Assembly (NCBI GenBank): GCA_021154855.1
Contig: JAJKHV010000171.1
Location: 1-37,477, forward strand
Source: Solirubrobacterales bacterium
GTDB lineage: Bacteria > Actinomycetota > Thermoleophilia > Solirubrobacterales > 70-9
Reading direction: 5' to 3'
DNA: 37,477 nucleotides
Shown here: in pieces, positions 27,701 to 34,543 of the stretch
Layout of the letters: each line of letters opens with the position of its first letter
Position numbering within the stretch: the first letter of the stretch is position 1
Program-made: the position numbers and the translations under genes
The notes under the pieces: model-generated
What the model was told of the DNA's origin: nothing
Database searches by the model: none
The model's input: only the letters and a program-made list of their open reading frames with translations

Positions 27701-27871
27701 ATTGACTATGAGGTGTTCGTCTTTGCGCGGATCCGTGAGGAATACGTGCGCACCGGCTCGACCGAAACGGCGGTCGCCGGTGGCCTCGATCGGACCGCCC
27801 ATGTCGTCACCGGCGCGGCGATGATCATGATCTCCGTCTTCCTCGCCTTCTCGGTGTCGGACTTCATCTAG
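24752..27871 (+). CDS. MMPL/RND-family exporter, truncated by an in-frame TAG
   Basis: A 1039-residue membrane transporter, translationally coupled to the preceding gene. The first half has an N-terminal helix, an outer domain and a helix bundle with the MMPL signature GVDYSLLVVSRYREEL and ATARSILPAGGG. The second half repeats this as FGLAIDYEVFVFARIREEYV. The outer loop (about residues 470-810) is rich in LxxGxxxL-type repeats resembling coiled heptads, as in Gram-positive MMPL/YhgE proteins. The frame stops at TAG 27869-27871 inside the penultimate helix, but the next 54 codons in the same frame encode the missing last helix. It probably exports lipids or polymers; the substrate is unknown. 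Confidence 0.9.
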   Translation: MSGSESHVRPPLGTRLLEGIAELMTSRSRLVICIWIVAVAALAVEGRNLDRDLTIHPPFIEGTASKRAHEISQREFGGDNAIVVMLRGPHAEVERQGRDLASHLDAMPATLAISPWARGAKVEGLSPAPGVAAIVVRFESDEEQGTAELLPPVRRQVDERVSNPVRASLAGLPVVIDSLRKAGKESSTIGELIAVPILLIVLLLVFRSVLAALMPVIIGGAVVAATRGILSLLLGFVQIDLFALAVVGMMGLALGVDYSLLVVSRYREELEGRDVAEAVRRTVTATARSILPAGGGLIVAMFMASLVLPGGIVQSIAIAVVTATLLSVISAIFVVPALLTVLGHNLDRWSLPRRRAARRTPLLWFRRLATNRGAVVSILVGLVLLSCWAFTLDSGAASISFLPPGDSGRQEQEEVEDALGPGWIAPMEVIVNGRGQPVTSAQRLRFLAAFQRRVERDPGVETMAGFARLEAGTRKVGGIEKELVRQEHGLERLGSGISRLRTGAALNSRGLGKAAAGSGELKAGLGAANSGAGILAHALQQTSSGSSRLSDGLDRADDGSGKLAQGTTKASTGAGRLADALERAHEKTAESAGSTRLLKNAMRSGNDRLGELNAPLDSTEEQLAAAWQALQRMTTGRSDSEYAAVQSAIEAATLQLTGKDVRNGEQSDPAYAGVGSGVNRAEGQFGVGLYLAARMDKSNRQASTGIKKLADASARLDDGLQRLATGSQQVSDGVGALAQGGAKLTPALRQLGQGAERLGGGLGLLEGGAGQLASGLSTGAQKSKLLTSGLNRVDKGLEKSGSGGSGLSGLHEKSPGLFHSAYFILASLDGSKPAQRNQLVSLVNLDRGGMDARMLVIPRDDPTSDQARETKDRLEVESERLARQTGTEVVVGGVAPGEIDVNDAIRGQAPLMRIVLSLVSLLILIPVLRSLTVPILAALINLLTVSASFGVLALLFDGSFFGGPGFVDASVIAGTMMVMFGLAIDYEVFVFARIREEYVRTGSTETAVAGGLDRTAHVVTGAAMIMISVFLAFSVSDFI

Positions 27872-28033
27872 ATCCGCAACTTCGGTGTCGCTCAGGCCGT
27901 CGCCGTCTTCATCGACGCATTCCTGGTCCGGCTTATCGTCGTGCCGGCGATGATGAACTGGATGGGCGAGCGTTGCTGGTGGGCGCCGCGGTGGCTGAGC
28001 GGACGCTCTCGCGCAGGTCCGGGTCGAGGCTGA
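27872..28033 (+). other. Severed C-terminal end of the MMPL exporter
   Basis: In frame after the TAG, these 54 codons read IRNFGVAQAVAVFIDAFLVR and continue with LIVVPAMMNWMGERCWWAP, the standard final helix and WW motif of MMPL proteins, then stop at TGA 28031-28033. A single-base substitution at 27869-27871 or a read error explains the split. The last 101 bp overlap the ArsR gene on the other strand. Confidence 0.8.
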
Positions 28034-28292
28034 ATCGTGCCGCCGGCCGGCCGGACGTCTCGCCGTCGCTGACCCCGGGCCGGGCCCGGATCACCCCGAA
28101 GGCTTCCAGCGCCTCGAGGTGACGTCGCAAGGTTTGGTAGCTGGCTGGGCTGTGTGTGGCCAGCTCGGTGGCGGTCGCATCGGTGACCTGGCTCAGCAGG
28201 CGAAGTATCTGCAGCCGCACCGGGTCCGCCACCACGTCCAACCAGTGCGAATTTCGTTGTGCTCTCGAGGGCGTTGCCGCCGGTGCGCTCAC
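27933..28292 (-). CDS. ArsR-like winged-helix regulator
   Basis: A 119-residue DNA-binding protein. The winged helix spans about residues 17-85: HWLDVVADPVRLQILRLLSQ, then TATELATHSPASYQTLRRHLEALEAFGVIRARPG. The ADPVR..IL and LRRHLEALE segments match ArsR-type repressors. No metal-binding Cys motif is present. It begins at GTG 28292, with GGAGG about 10 nt upstream. The last 20 residues are low-complexity (Ser/Pro/Ala) and are encoded opposite the C-terminal end of the MMPL frame, a tail-to-tail overlap. It lies downstream of the cyclopropane synthase gene on the same strand; its target is unknown. Confidence 0.8.
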   Translation of the reverse strand: MSAPAATPSRAQRNSHWLDVVADPVRLQILRLLSQVTDATATELATHSPASYQTLRRHLEALEAFGVIRARPGVSDGETSGRPAARFSLDPDLRESVRSATAAPTSNARPSSSSSPARR

Positions 28293-28376
28293 CGTGTTCG
28301 AATCCTCCGTTCGCGAATCGCCCCAAAAAAACTAGCCCGTTTACGGCCGTTCAGGAGGTAGCTTCAGTTAAGGCCC

Positions 28377-28395
28377 ATCACTACGTATCACTACG
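28377..28395. repeat. Two direct copies of a 9-bp element with 10-bp period
   Basis: ATCACTACG at 28377-28385 and 28387-28395. The repeat places identical sequence on the same helix face, in the 134-bp gap upstream of the ArsR gene. It may be an operator. Confidence 0.4.
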
Positions 28396-28426
28396 CGAGA
28401 TTCCTCAGGTGAACGCGGAAGTCTCG

Positions 28427-29632
28427 TCAGGCAAGAGTGCAGCGCGCTTGATAAATCGAGAGGAAACCGCTCTCGAAGCCGCGCCGGGCCATGCGCAGGT
28501 AGAGGCGCCAGACGCGCAGCCGTTCGGGGCCCGCGAGGCGCACCGCATCATCGAGGTTCTGGTCCAGCCGCTGCGCCCAGTGGCGCAGGGTCTCGGCGTA
28601 GTCATCGCCGAACTCCTCGACGTGGCGGGTGACGAACCCGGCCCGCTCCAGCGCCAACAGCACTCTCGAGAGGTGCAGCGGTTCGGCGTCAGGGAAGACG
28701 TAGCGCTCCGAGAAGGGCCCGGCCTCGGGGTCGCTGTGGCGCAGGCGGGCGATGCCGTGGTTGAGCAAGCGCCCTCCGGGTTCGAGCAGGCCCGCCAGAG
28801 TGCGGGCATAGACGTCGATCTGGGCCTCGCCGACGTGCTCGACCATGCCGATCGAGGCGATCGCGTCGAAGCGCTCTCCAACCAGGTCGCGATAGTCCAT
28901 CACGCGGATCTCGACCCGGTCGCCGACGCCCGCCGCCTCGGCCCGTTCGCGGGCGCGTTCGGCTTGCGGCGGTGAGAGCGTGATGCCGACGACATTGGCG
29001 CCATGGCGGGTCGCCGCCCAGAGCGGGAAGCTGCCCCAACCGCAGCCGACGTCGAGCACCCGATCGCCCCCTTTCAGCGCCAGCTTGCGGCCCACCATCT
29101 CGAGCTTCTCCTCCTGCGCGGCCTCCAAGGTCTCGGCCCCGCGCGAGAAGACCGCGCAGCTGTAGGTCATCGAGTCGTCGAGGAAGAGCGAGAAGAACTC
29201 GTTGGAGACGTCGTAGTGGTGGCGCACCGCCTCGGCGTCGCGCTCCTTGCTGTGGCGTGTGGCGCTCGGCCGCAGCTCCGCCGCCGGCCGTTTCGGGGGG
29301 CGGTTCAGCCCGGCGGCGCGGACCGCGGCGATCAGCAGCCGTGCCTTGTCGCCGGCCTCCAGGGCGGGCGGCTGCCAGCCGTCGAGCAGCTCGATCACAG
29401 CGTCGATGTCATCGACCTCGATCGCGCCGCTGACATAGGCGCGGCCGAGGCCGAGCTGGCCTGGCGCTCGCAGCGCGTGGGCGGCAGCGCTTGGCGAGCG
29501 CACGTAGAAGGTCGGTCCGTCACCGTTGCTCGCCGGCAGTCGCGTGCCGTCCCAAAACTCGACCGTGAAGGGTCGCTCGGGGAGGCGCGCTTCGATCTCG
29601 CGGCGCAGGGGAGCGGTCCTGGCAAACGGCAT
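28427..29632 (-). CDS. cfa: Cyclopropane-fatty-acyl-phospholipid synthase family methyltransferase
   Basis: Transfers a methylene from S-adenosylmethionine to the double bond of phospholipid acyl chains at the membrane. The 401-residue protein has the HYDVSNEFFSLFLDDSMTYSCAVF segment (139-162; Cys159 corresponds to the family's conserved active-site-region Cys), the SAM site VLDVGCGWGSF (192-202) and the GMVEHVG motif, and ends in a helical region. The ATG at 29632 fits the family length; the longer open frame upstream is antisense to the desaturase. TAAGGT lies 8 nt before the start. It is divergent from an acyl desaturase gene that could supply its unsaturated substrate. Confidence 0.92.
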   Translation of the reverse strand: MPFARTAPLRREIEARLPERPFTVEFWDGTRLPASNGDGPTFYVRSPSAAAHALRAPGQLGLGRAYVSGAIEVDDIDAVIELLDGWQPPALEAGDKARLLIAAVRAAGLNRPPKRPAAELRPSATRHSKERDAEAVRHHYDVSNEFFSLFLDDSMTYSCAVFSRGAETLEAAQEEKLEMVGRKLALKGGDRVLDVGCGWGSFPLWAATRHGANVVGITLSPPQAERARERAEAAGVGDRVEIRVMDYRDLVGERFDAIASIGMVEHVGEAQIDVYARTLAGLLEPGGRLLNHGIARLRHSDPEAGPFSERYVFPDAEPLHLSRVLLALERAGFVTRHVEEFGDDYAETLRHWAQRLDQNLDDAVRLAGPERLRVWRLYLRMARRGFESGFLSIYQARCTLA

Positions 29633-29719
29633 CGGCGCGGACCTTATCGCCGCCGCGCTCCGGCTGAAAGGTCGCCTTGGCTTTTCTCGCGTCCTCGATC
29701 CGTATGATCGCGGCAGCTG

Positions 29720-30646
29720 ATGGAAACCGCGGGACCACTGCCATCCGATATCCAGCCGGTCGCCAACGAGACCCGCGACCGAATCATCACCGGCCTGGTG
29801 ACGCTGGTCCCGTTCGTCGCGATCGGCCTCGCGGGCTGGCAGGTGTGGGGCAAGGCACTGCACTGGAGCGACGTCTTCCTCTTTTTGAGCATGTACCTCT
29901 TCACCGGCCTGGGGATCACGGTCGGCTTTCATCGCCACCTCACCCATCGCAGCTTCAAGGCGAAGAGGTGGCTGCACGGCCTGCTGGCGATCTTCGGCTC
30001 GGCGGCGATCGAGGGCCCGGTGATCTCGTGGGTTGCGGACCATCGCAAGCACCACGCCTTCTCCGACGAAGTGGGCGATCCGCACAGCCCCCACGTCGAT
30101 CACGGCCACGGCTGGTCCGGCGCTATGCGGGGCCTCTTCCACGCCCACATGGGCTGGCTTTTCATTCACACCCAACGCGGCAACAAGGAGCGCTTCGCTC
30201 CCGACCTGATCAAAGACCCGGTGATCAACTGGGTCGACCGTACCTTCCTCTACTGGGCGATCGGCGGCCTGTTTCTGCCCTTCGCGCTCGGCTGGGTGAT
30301 CGGGGGCACTCTCTTCGCCGCCTTTACCGGTCTGCTCTGGGGAGGCCTCGTCCGCGTCTTCGTCCTGCATCACTTCACCTACAGCATCAACTCGCTCTGC
30401 CACGTCTTCGGCAAGCGGGACTTCGAGACCAGCGACGAGTCGCGCAACCTCGCCCTGATCGCAATTCCGACCTTCGGCGAGGCCTGGCACAACAACCACC
30501 ACGCTTTCCCCACCTCCGCCACCCATGGCCTCGGGCGTTGGCAGCTCGACATCTCCGCGCTGGTCATCGATTCGCTCGAGAAGCTGGGCCTCGTCTGGGA
30601 CGTAGTGCGGCCAACGCCGGAGCGCATGGCCGCCAAGTCCAGCTGA
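29720..30646 (+). CDS. Membrane acyl-CoA/acyl-lipid desaturase (delta-9 type)
   Basis: Introduces a cis double bond into fatty-acyl chains using a di-iron centre. The 308-residue protein carries the three histidine boxes: HRHLTH (71-76), HRKHH (108-112) and HNNHH (about 261-265), plus the family's DPHSPH and an upstream helix pair with GITVGFHRHLTHRSFK. About four membrane helices are visible. It is divergent from cfa with 87 bp between starts, and the two could act in sequence on membrane lipids. TATGAT lies 11 nt before the ATG. Substrate (CoA or lipid-linked acyl chain) and position are by family analogy. Confidence 0.94.
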   Translation: METAGPLPSDIQPVANETRDRIITGLVTLVPFVAIGLAGWQVWGKALHWSDVFLFLSMYLFTGLGITVGFHRHLTHRSFKAKRWLHGLLAIFGSAAIEGPVISWVADHRKHHAFSDEVGDPHSPHVDHGHGWSGAMRGLFHAHMGWLFIHTQRGNKERFAPDLIKDPVINWVDRTFLYWAIGGLFLPFALGWVIGGTLFAAFTGLLWGGLVRVFVLHHFTYSINSLCHVFGKRDFETSDESRNLALIAIPTFGEAWHNNHHAFPTSATHGLGRWQLDISALVIDSLEKLGLVWDVVRPTPERMAAKSS

Positions 30647-30721
30647 CCGGCGCACATCGGCGTCCTCTGGTCGCTCGGCGTGCAAAGCGCGTGTGTACTC
30701 GATCTGCTTGGTCCGGCAGCC

Positions 30722-33130
30722 TCAGGGCGCTTCTGGGGATTCGTACCAGTCGATCCATCCGCTGCAAGCCTCGTTCAGGGGCACGACGCGGTGTGACCGG
30801 GCGGGAACTGCCACCAACTCGCCAAGGTTGGCCTTGCCCGCGTAGCCGCTGAGGCTCTGCAGTGTGCTCGCGCCTGCGGCGGAGACCGTGAAGCGGATCG
30901 GCTTGCCGTCGCTCTCGATCTCCCCGGCAGGCCAGAACTGGCCGTCGTTGGCGAGGCTGATCGTATTGGGGCGCTGCCCATCGAGCGCTGGGGGAAGCGA
31001 CTCGTGCAGGCTCGGCGCCACCAGCGTCAAGTCGATGGGAGAGAAGTACTGCAGCGAGAGCAGCCAACGCCCCGCCGGCAAGCTCATCGTCTGCGCTGCA
31101 CTGTCGCCGGTTTCCAGCGCCGCCGCGGGGCTCCAGTGCCCCTTGCCGCCGATCACGGCGCCGGGGAAGAGTCCGGCCCGGCCCTGGCTCGAGGTGAGGA
31201 TGCGGATCTCGGGCGAGGCGCAGTCGGCGTGCGCTGCCGGCTCGATGCCCTCGAGCAGCACGTGGCGATCCTCGGGAACCGGGCCGGCCTTCTTCCAGAG
31301 GACGTAGGAGGGGGTGGCGGCGACTCGCCTGAAGCCGGGCGGTGCTTCGCTGTTCCAGGCGGCGTGCCCGGTGATCACGTAGGGAAAGCGTTCGAGCGTG
31401 CCGTGCGAGAAGGAGTCGAAGTCGATCGGGCTGTAGGCATCGCCGGTGTCGAAGGGCTTTTCCGGGCTGGGGGAGACATCGGCGTCGGGAAACTCGACGA
31501 GAGGCACGTGGGTGTCGGCGCCCTGGAGCTCATAGGCCGCGTAGCGGTCCTGACCTGCGTAGAGCACCGATTCGCCACGCACGATCGGCATAAAGGCCCG
31601 CAGCTCCGCTCCATGTCCAGGCGGCCCCACGGGCGCGTCACGAAGCACCAGCAGGCTCGAGTAGATCGCCCCACCGATGAAAACAACGGCAAGCACGCCC
31701 CAAGCAACCCGCTGCGTCCCGGCCGACGGGCGGATCTCGCTACCGGGAGCCGCGTCTTCGGCCCCTCGATGGGCCTTTTGGCTGCCCAGCTCGAAGAGGA
31801 GGGGTCGGATGGCGATCAGCATCGCCAGCGGGGCGGCGATCATCAGCGCCTTGGCCTGGGAGTACTCGCCGCTGCCGGCCACCGCGGCGATGTAGAGGAC
31901 GGTGCAAGCGGCCAGGGCCAGTGGCACGGCGAGCTGGCGCCGGCGCAGCCACCAGGCGGCACCGAGGATCACCGCGAGCGCTCCGATCGCGGTCGCCAGC
32001 CCGGTCAGCTGAGCGCCGCCGGCAGCGTTGAGGCGATAGCTCGACGCCGGCCAGATGCCGAGCGCCTCGACCGGCGAGACGGGGCCGTAGGTGTTCGTCC
32101 CCGCCACCCGGTTGAAGCCATGGACGAAGGCGTAGGGCCCGACGACGGTCAGGACGACGAGCACGATCAGGACGGCCAGCGTCAGCGCCACGGCCGGTCG
32201 GCGCACCGTCCGCACGAACGCCCGCGGCCGCAGCGCTCGTCTAACCCCAGGCACCGTTGCGCCCCAGAGGATCACGATGGCCACCGGCCAGGCGAGCCCG
32301 GCGAAGCTGTAGGAGAAGAAGATCCCACCGACCAGCGCCAGCGGGGTGAGCGCTGTCAGCGCTCCTTTCAGGCCAGTCCCATCCCAGCCTCGGCCGCCCC
32401 TGTCCCGCCTCCAATCGAAGTCGTGGAGGTAGACGGCGAAGGCGAGCACGAAGAGCGCCTCGGCGGTCTCCTTGAAAGCGCCCTGGGCAAAGTAGGAGGC
32501 GCCGAGATAGGGGATGGCGACCAGGATCGCGGCAAGCGCCCGGCGCACCGGGCGGAGATCGCCAAGCGCGGTCAGCGCCGTCAGCGCGGTGAGGATGCCG
32601 ATAGCGAAGATCTGCCCGACGAAGGCCTGGCCAAGGCCGATGCCCGGCAGCACCGCGACCGCCGCTGCGAGCGCGTGCGGACCCAGCGGGTATCCGGCTT
32701 CGGGCGCAGGCCCGAGGCCGCTGCGCAGCCACTCCGCCCAGGCCAGATGCAGGCCCAGGTCGTTGTTGAAGCCGACCCCGATGATGCCCCACCGTCCACT
32801 CACCGCAAACGGAATCGAGAGAACCAGAGCGACGATGAGGGCGACCGGGATGCCCTCGCGCAGGATGGCGCCGTCGCTTTCGCCGCGACGCGGCTGCCAC
32901 CAGAGCAGCAAAGCCGCCGCAAAGATCAGCGCCACGACGCCGAAGGTCGCGCTGGTCGCGTGTCCCGGCGCCCGCGCGAGCAAGCCGGCAACGCTCAACA
33001 CCGCCCCGAAACCGACGGCCGGCCCAAGCCAGCCTCGCGAGCGATCCTCCCCGGCGAGGCCGAGGATGGCGCGTCCCACCAGCATCGAGGCGGCGCAGAT
33101 CAGCGCCGCCGAGGCATAGGTCCCGATCAT
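30722..33130 (-). CDS. Large GT-C-like membrane protein, probable glycosyltransferase
   Basis: An 802-residue protein. Residues 1 to about 490 contain some 12 hydrophobic helices; the remaining 310 residues are outside the membrane, with beta-rich sequence. After the third or fourth helix comes GFNNDLGLHLAWAEWLRSG, where an acidic residue in the first outer loop is typical of GT-C glycosyltransferases (ArnT/PMT/Alg families) that use polyprenyl-phosphate sugars. Later loops include GAFKETAEALFV. No confident family name can be given, and transport or another envelope role remains possible. TAGTTT lies 9 nt before the ATG. It converges with the desaturase and follows the MBL gene by 45 bp. Confidence 0.65.
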   Translation of the reverse strand: MIGTYASAALICAASMLVGRAILGLAGEDRSRGWLGPAVGFGAVLSVAGLLARAPGHATSATFGVVALIFAAALLLWWQPRRGESDGAILREGIPVALIVALVLSIPFAVSGRWGIIGVGFNNDLGLHLAWAEWLRSGLGPAPEAGYPLGPHALAAAVAVLPGIGLGQAFVGQIFAIGILTALTALTALGDLRPVRRALAAILVAIPYLGASYFAQGAFKETAEALFVLAFAVYLHDFDWRRDRGGRGWDGTGLKGALTALTPLALVGGIFFSYSFAGLAWPVAIVILWGATVPGVRRALRPRAFVRTVRRPAVALTLAVLIVLVVLTVVGPYAFVHGFNRVAGTNTYGPVSPVEALGIWPASSYRLNAAGGAQLTGLATAIGALAVILGAAWWLRRRQLAVPLALAACTVLYIAAVAGSGEYSQAKALMIAAPLAMLIAIRPLLFELGSQKAHRGAEDAAPGSEIRPSAGTQRVAWGVLAVVFIGGAIYSSLLVLRDAPVGPPGHGAELRAFMPIVRGESVLYAGQDRYAAYELQGADTHVPLVEFPDADVSPSPEKPFDTGDAYSPIDFDSFSHGTLERFPYVITGHAAWNSEAPPGFRRVAATPSYVLWKKAGPVPEDRHVLLEGIEPAAHADCASPEIRILTSSQGRAGLFPGAVIGGKGHWSPAAALETGDSAAQTMSLPAGRWLLSLQYFSPIDLTLVAPSLHESLPPALDGQRPNTISLANDGQFWPAGEIESDGKPIRFTVSAAGASTLQSLSGYAGKANLGELVAVPARSHRVVPLNEACSGWIDWYESPEAP

Positions 33131-33175
33131 CAGGGGCGGAAACTACGGCAGCGGGACGACGAGCGCCGCCCCGGC

Positions 33176-33892
33176 TCAGTACTTCTCGGCTGCCCGCTCC
33201 AGGGTCTCGCGCAAGTTCTCATTGCGCAGCGGGCCCTCGTGCCCGGCGCAGACGACCGCCGGTTCCAGCGCCGCCAGCTTGCGAACCGATTCCTTGGCCT
33301 TGGCGTGGTCCCATGCCCAGGCGGGATGTGGGACGCTCGCCTCGCCAGCCGGCAGCGCCCGTCCCAGCCGCACTGCCGAGTCGACCAGGTAGATCACGTC
33401 GCTGACGATCGCCAGCCGGTCGCTTTCGCGCCACAGCCCGATCAGGCCGGGTGCGTGTCCGGGAAAGTGGATGACTCGGAAGCCCGCCACGTCGTCGCCG
33501 TCCGAAACGGTGCCGTCGATCTTCACTGCACCACCGTCCCATCGCTTCATCAGCGTTGGGTAGATCCAGCGCACGGGGGCGAATGGAAGCTGCGAAAGAT
33601 CCATGTAAGGAGTGATCGAGGCATCACTTTCGGCGTCGGCGACGTCGTCGCCGTGACAGAAGACGGGGACGCCCATCGAAGGCGCCGTTCCACGGTGGTC
33701 GGCGTGGGCGTGCCCGAGCACGACCCGCTTCAATCCGCCCAGCTGCGCGGCGGCGGCCTTCGCCTTCTTGACCATTGCCTTGGTCCCGGCGTCGAACTGC
33801 ACTACCCCGTCGCCCTCCTCGAGGAAGTAGACGTTCATCGACTTGCCGAGATCACCCCGCAGCAGCCAGACCCCGTCGGCGACCTTCTCCAT
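33176..33892 (-). CDS. MBL-fold metallo-hydrolase
   Basis: A 238-residue cytosolic protein with the metallo-beta-lactamase fold. The metal-binding signature is GHAHADH (His61, His63, Asp65, His66), completed by His in HFPGHAPG (about 144-151), Asp in IVSDVIYLVDS and His in AGHEGPL. This matches the binuclear zinc site of glyoxalase II/lactonase-type MBL proteins. The substrate cannot be named. TAGGCT lies 9 nt before the ATG. It is followed on the same strand by the GT-C-like gene and is divergent from a very small membrane-protein ORF. Confidence 0.88.
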   Translation of the reverse strand: MEKVADGVWLLRGDLGKSMNVYFLEEGDGVVQFDAGTKAMVKKAKAAAAQLGGLKRVVLGHAHADHRGTAPSMGVPVFCHGDDVADAESDASITPYMDLSQLPFAPVRWIYPTLMKRWDGGAVKIDGTVSDGDDVAGFRVIHFPGHAPGLIGLWRESDRLAIVSDVIYLVDSAVRLGRALPAGEASVPHPAWAWDHAKAKESVRKLAALEPAVVCAGHEGPLRNENLRETLERAAEKY

Positions 33893-33907
33893 GATGAGAT
33901 CAGCCTA

Positions 33908-34060
33908 ATGCCCAGCGTCTGGAAAACCGGAATGGCGGTTCTGATCGTCTGTCTCGTCGCCTCGATGGCGATCGCGATCTACCGCCTTGCCACCACCCCA
34001 CAGGAAATCCTCGGCGACGGCTTCCGCGGCTTGCCGGTTCACGCCCAGCCGCGGCGTTAG
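33908..34060 (+). CDS. Small single-pass membrane protein (50 aa)
   Basis: ATG at 33908 gives 50 residues: a short start (MPSVWKTG), one hydrophobic helix at about 9-27 (MAVLIVCLVASMAIAIYRL) and a polar tail ending in RR. No family is recognised. It lies in the gap between the divergent MBL gene and uspA, with no clear ribosome site. Its start overlaps the proposed -10 of the MBL gene on the other strand. The membrane-helix pattern argues for a real gene, but proof is lacking. Confidence 0.5.
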   Translation: MPSVWKTGMAVLIVCLVASMAIAIYRLATTPQEILGDGFRGLPVHAQPRR

Positions 34061-34099
34061 TATCAGCCCGGTTCAGCGACCGAGTCCCGAGGAGGCGGC

Positions 34100-34543
34100 G
34101 TGTTCACTCGCATCGTGGTTGGAACCGACGGGTCAGATACCGCCGCCGAGGCGGTCCACCAGGCCGTCGACCTGGCCAAGCTGGCCGGCGCCCAGCTCAA
34201 CATCGTCAGCGCTTACGAGCCACTGCCGAAACGCAGGGTGGAGGGCGAGAAGCTCGGTGCCCCGGCAGACGTGCAGTACGAGATCGGTCCGCGCGAGGAC
34301 GTCAACCTGATCCTCGACGCCGCCGCCGCGGCGGCCCGCAAGGAGGGGATCGACGTGCAAACCCATCCCGTCCAGGGCGAACCGGCCGAGGCAATCCTCA
34401 ACGTCGCAGAAGAGACGAAGGCCGACCTGATCGTGGTGGGCAACAAGGGCATGACCGGGGCGCGCCGCTTCCTGCTCGGCAGCGTGCCGAACAACGTCTC
34501 GCATCATGCGCCCTGCAGCGTGATAATCGTCAGGACGACCTAG
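34100..34543 (+). CDS. Universal stress protein (UspA family)
   Basis: A 147-residue cytosolic protein of the ATP-binding Usp class. It begins FTRIVVGTDGSDTAAEAVHQA (strand 1, Asp and helix 1) and ends with the nucleotide motif VVGNKGMTGARRFLLGSVPNNVSHHAPCSVIIV, a G-x2-G-x9-G(S/T)-type loop. The GTG start at 34100 has a strong GAGGAGG site 4 nt before it. Its last 4 bases overlap the 3' end of the subtilase gene on the opposite strand. Usp proteins accumulate in stress or stationary phase; the exact role here is unknown. Confidence 0.93.
   Translation: MFTRIVVGTDGSDTAAEAVHQAVDLAKLAGAQLNIVSAYEPLPKRRVEGEKLGAPADVQYEIGPREDVNLILDAAAAAARKEGIDVQTHPVQGEPAEAILNVAEETKADLIVVGNKGMTGARRFLLGSVPNNVSHHAPCSVIIVRTT

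Noticed and set aside
29633-30685. Upstream extension of the cfa frame to 30685
   Set aside because: This part is antisense to the desaturase with three histidine boxes. The cyclopropane synthase family begins near the ATG at 29632.
31004-34060. 1018-residue open frame on the plus strand
   Set aside because: It is antisense to the GT-C-like and MBL genes and is Arg/Asp/Gly-rich without domains. Only its last 50 codons, from 33908, look like a real small membrane protein.
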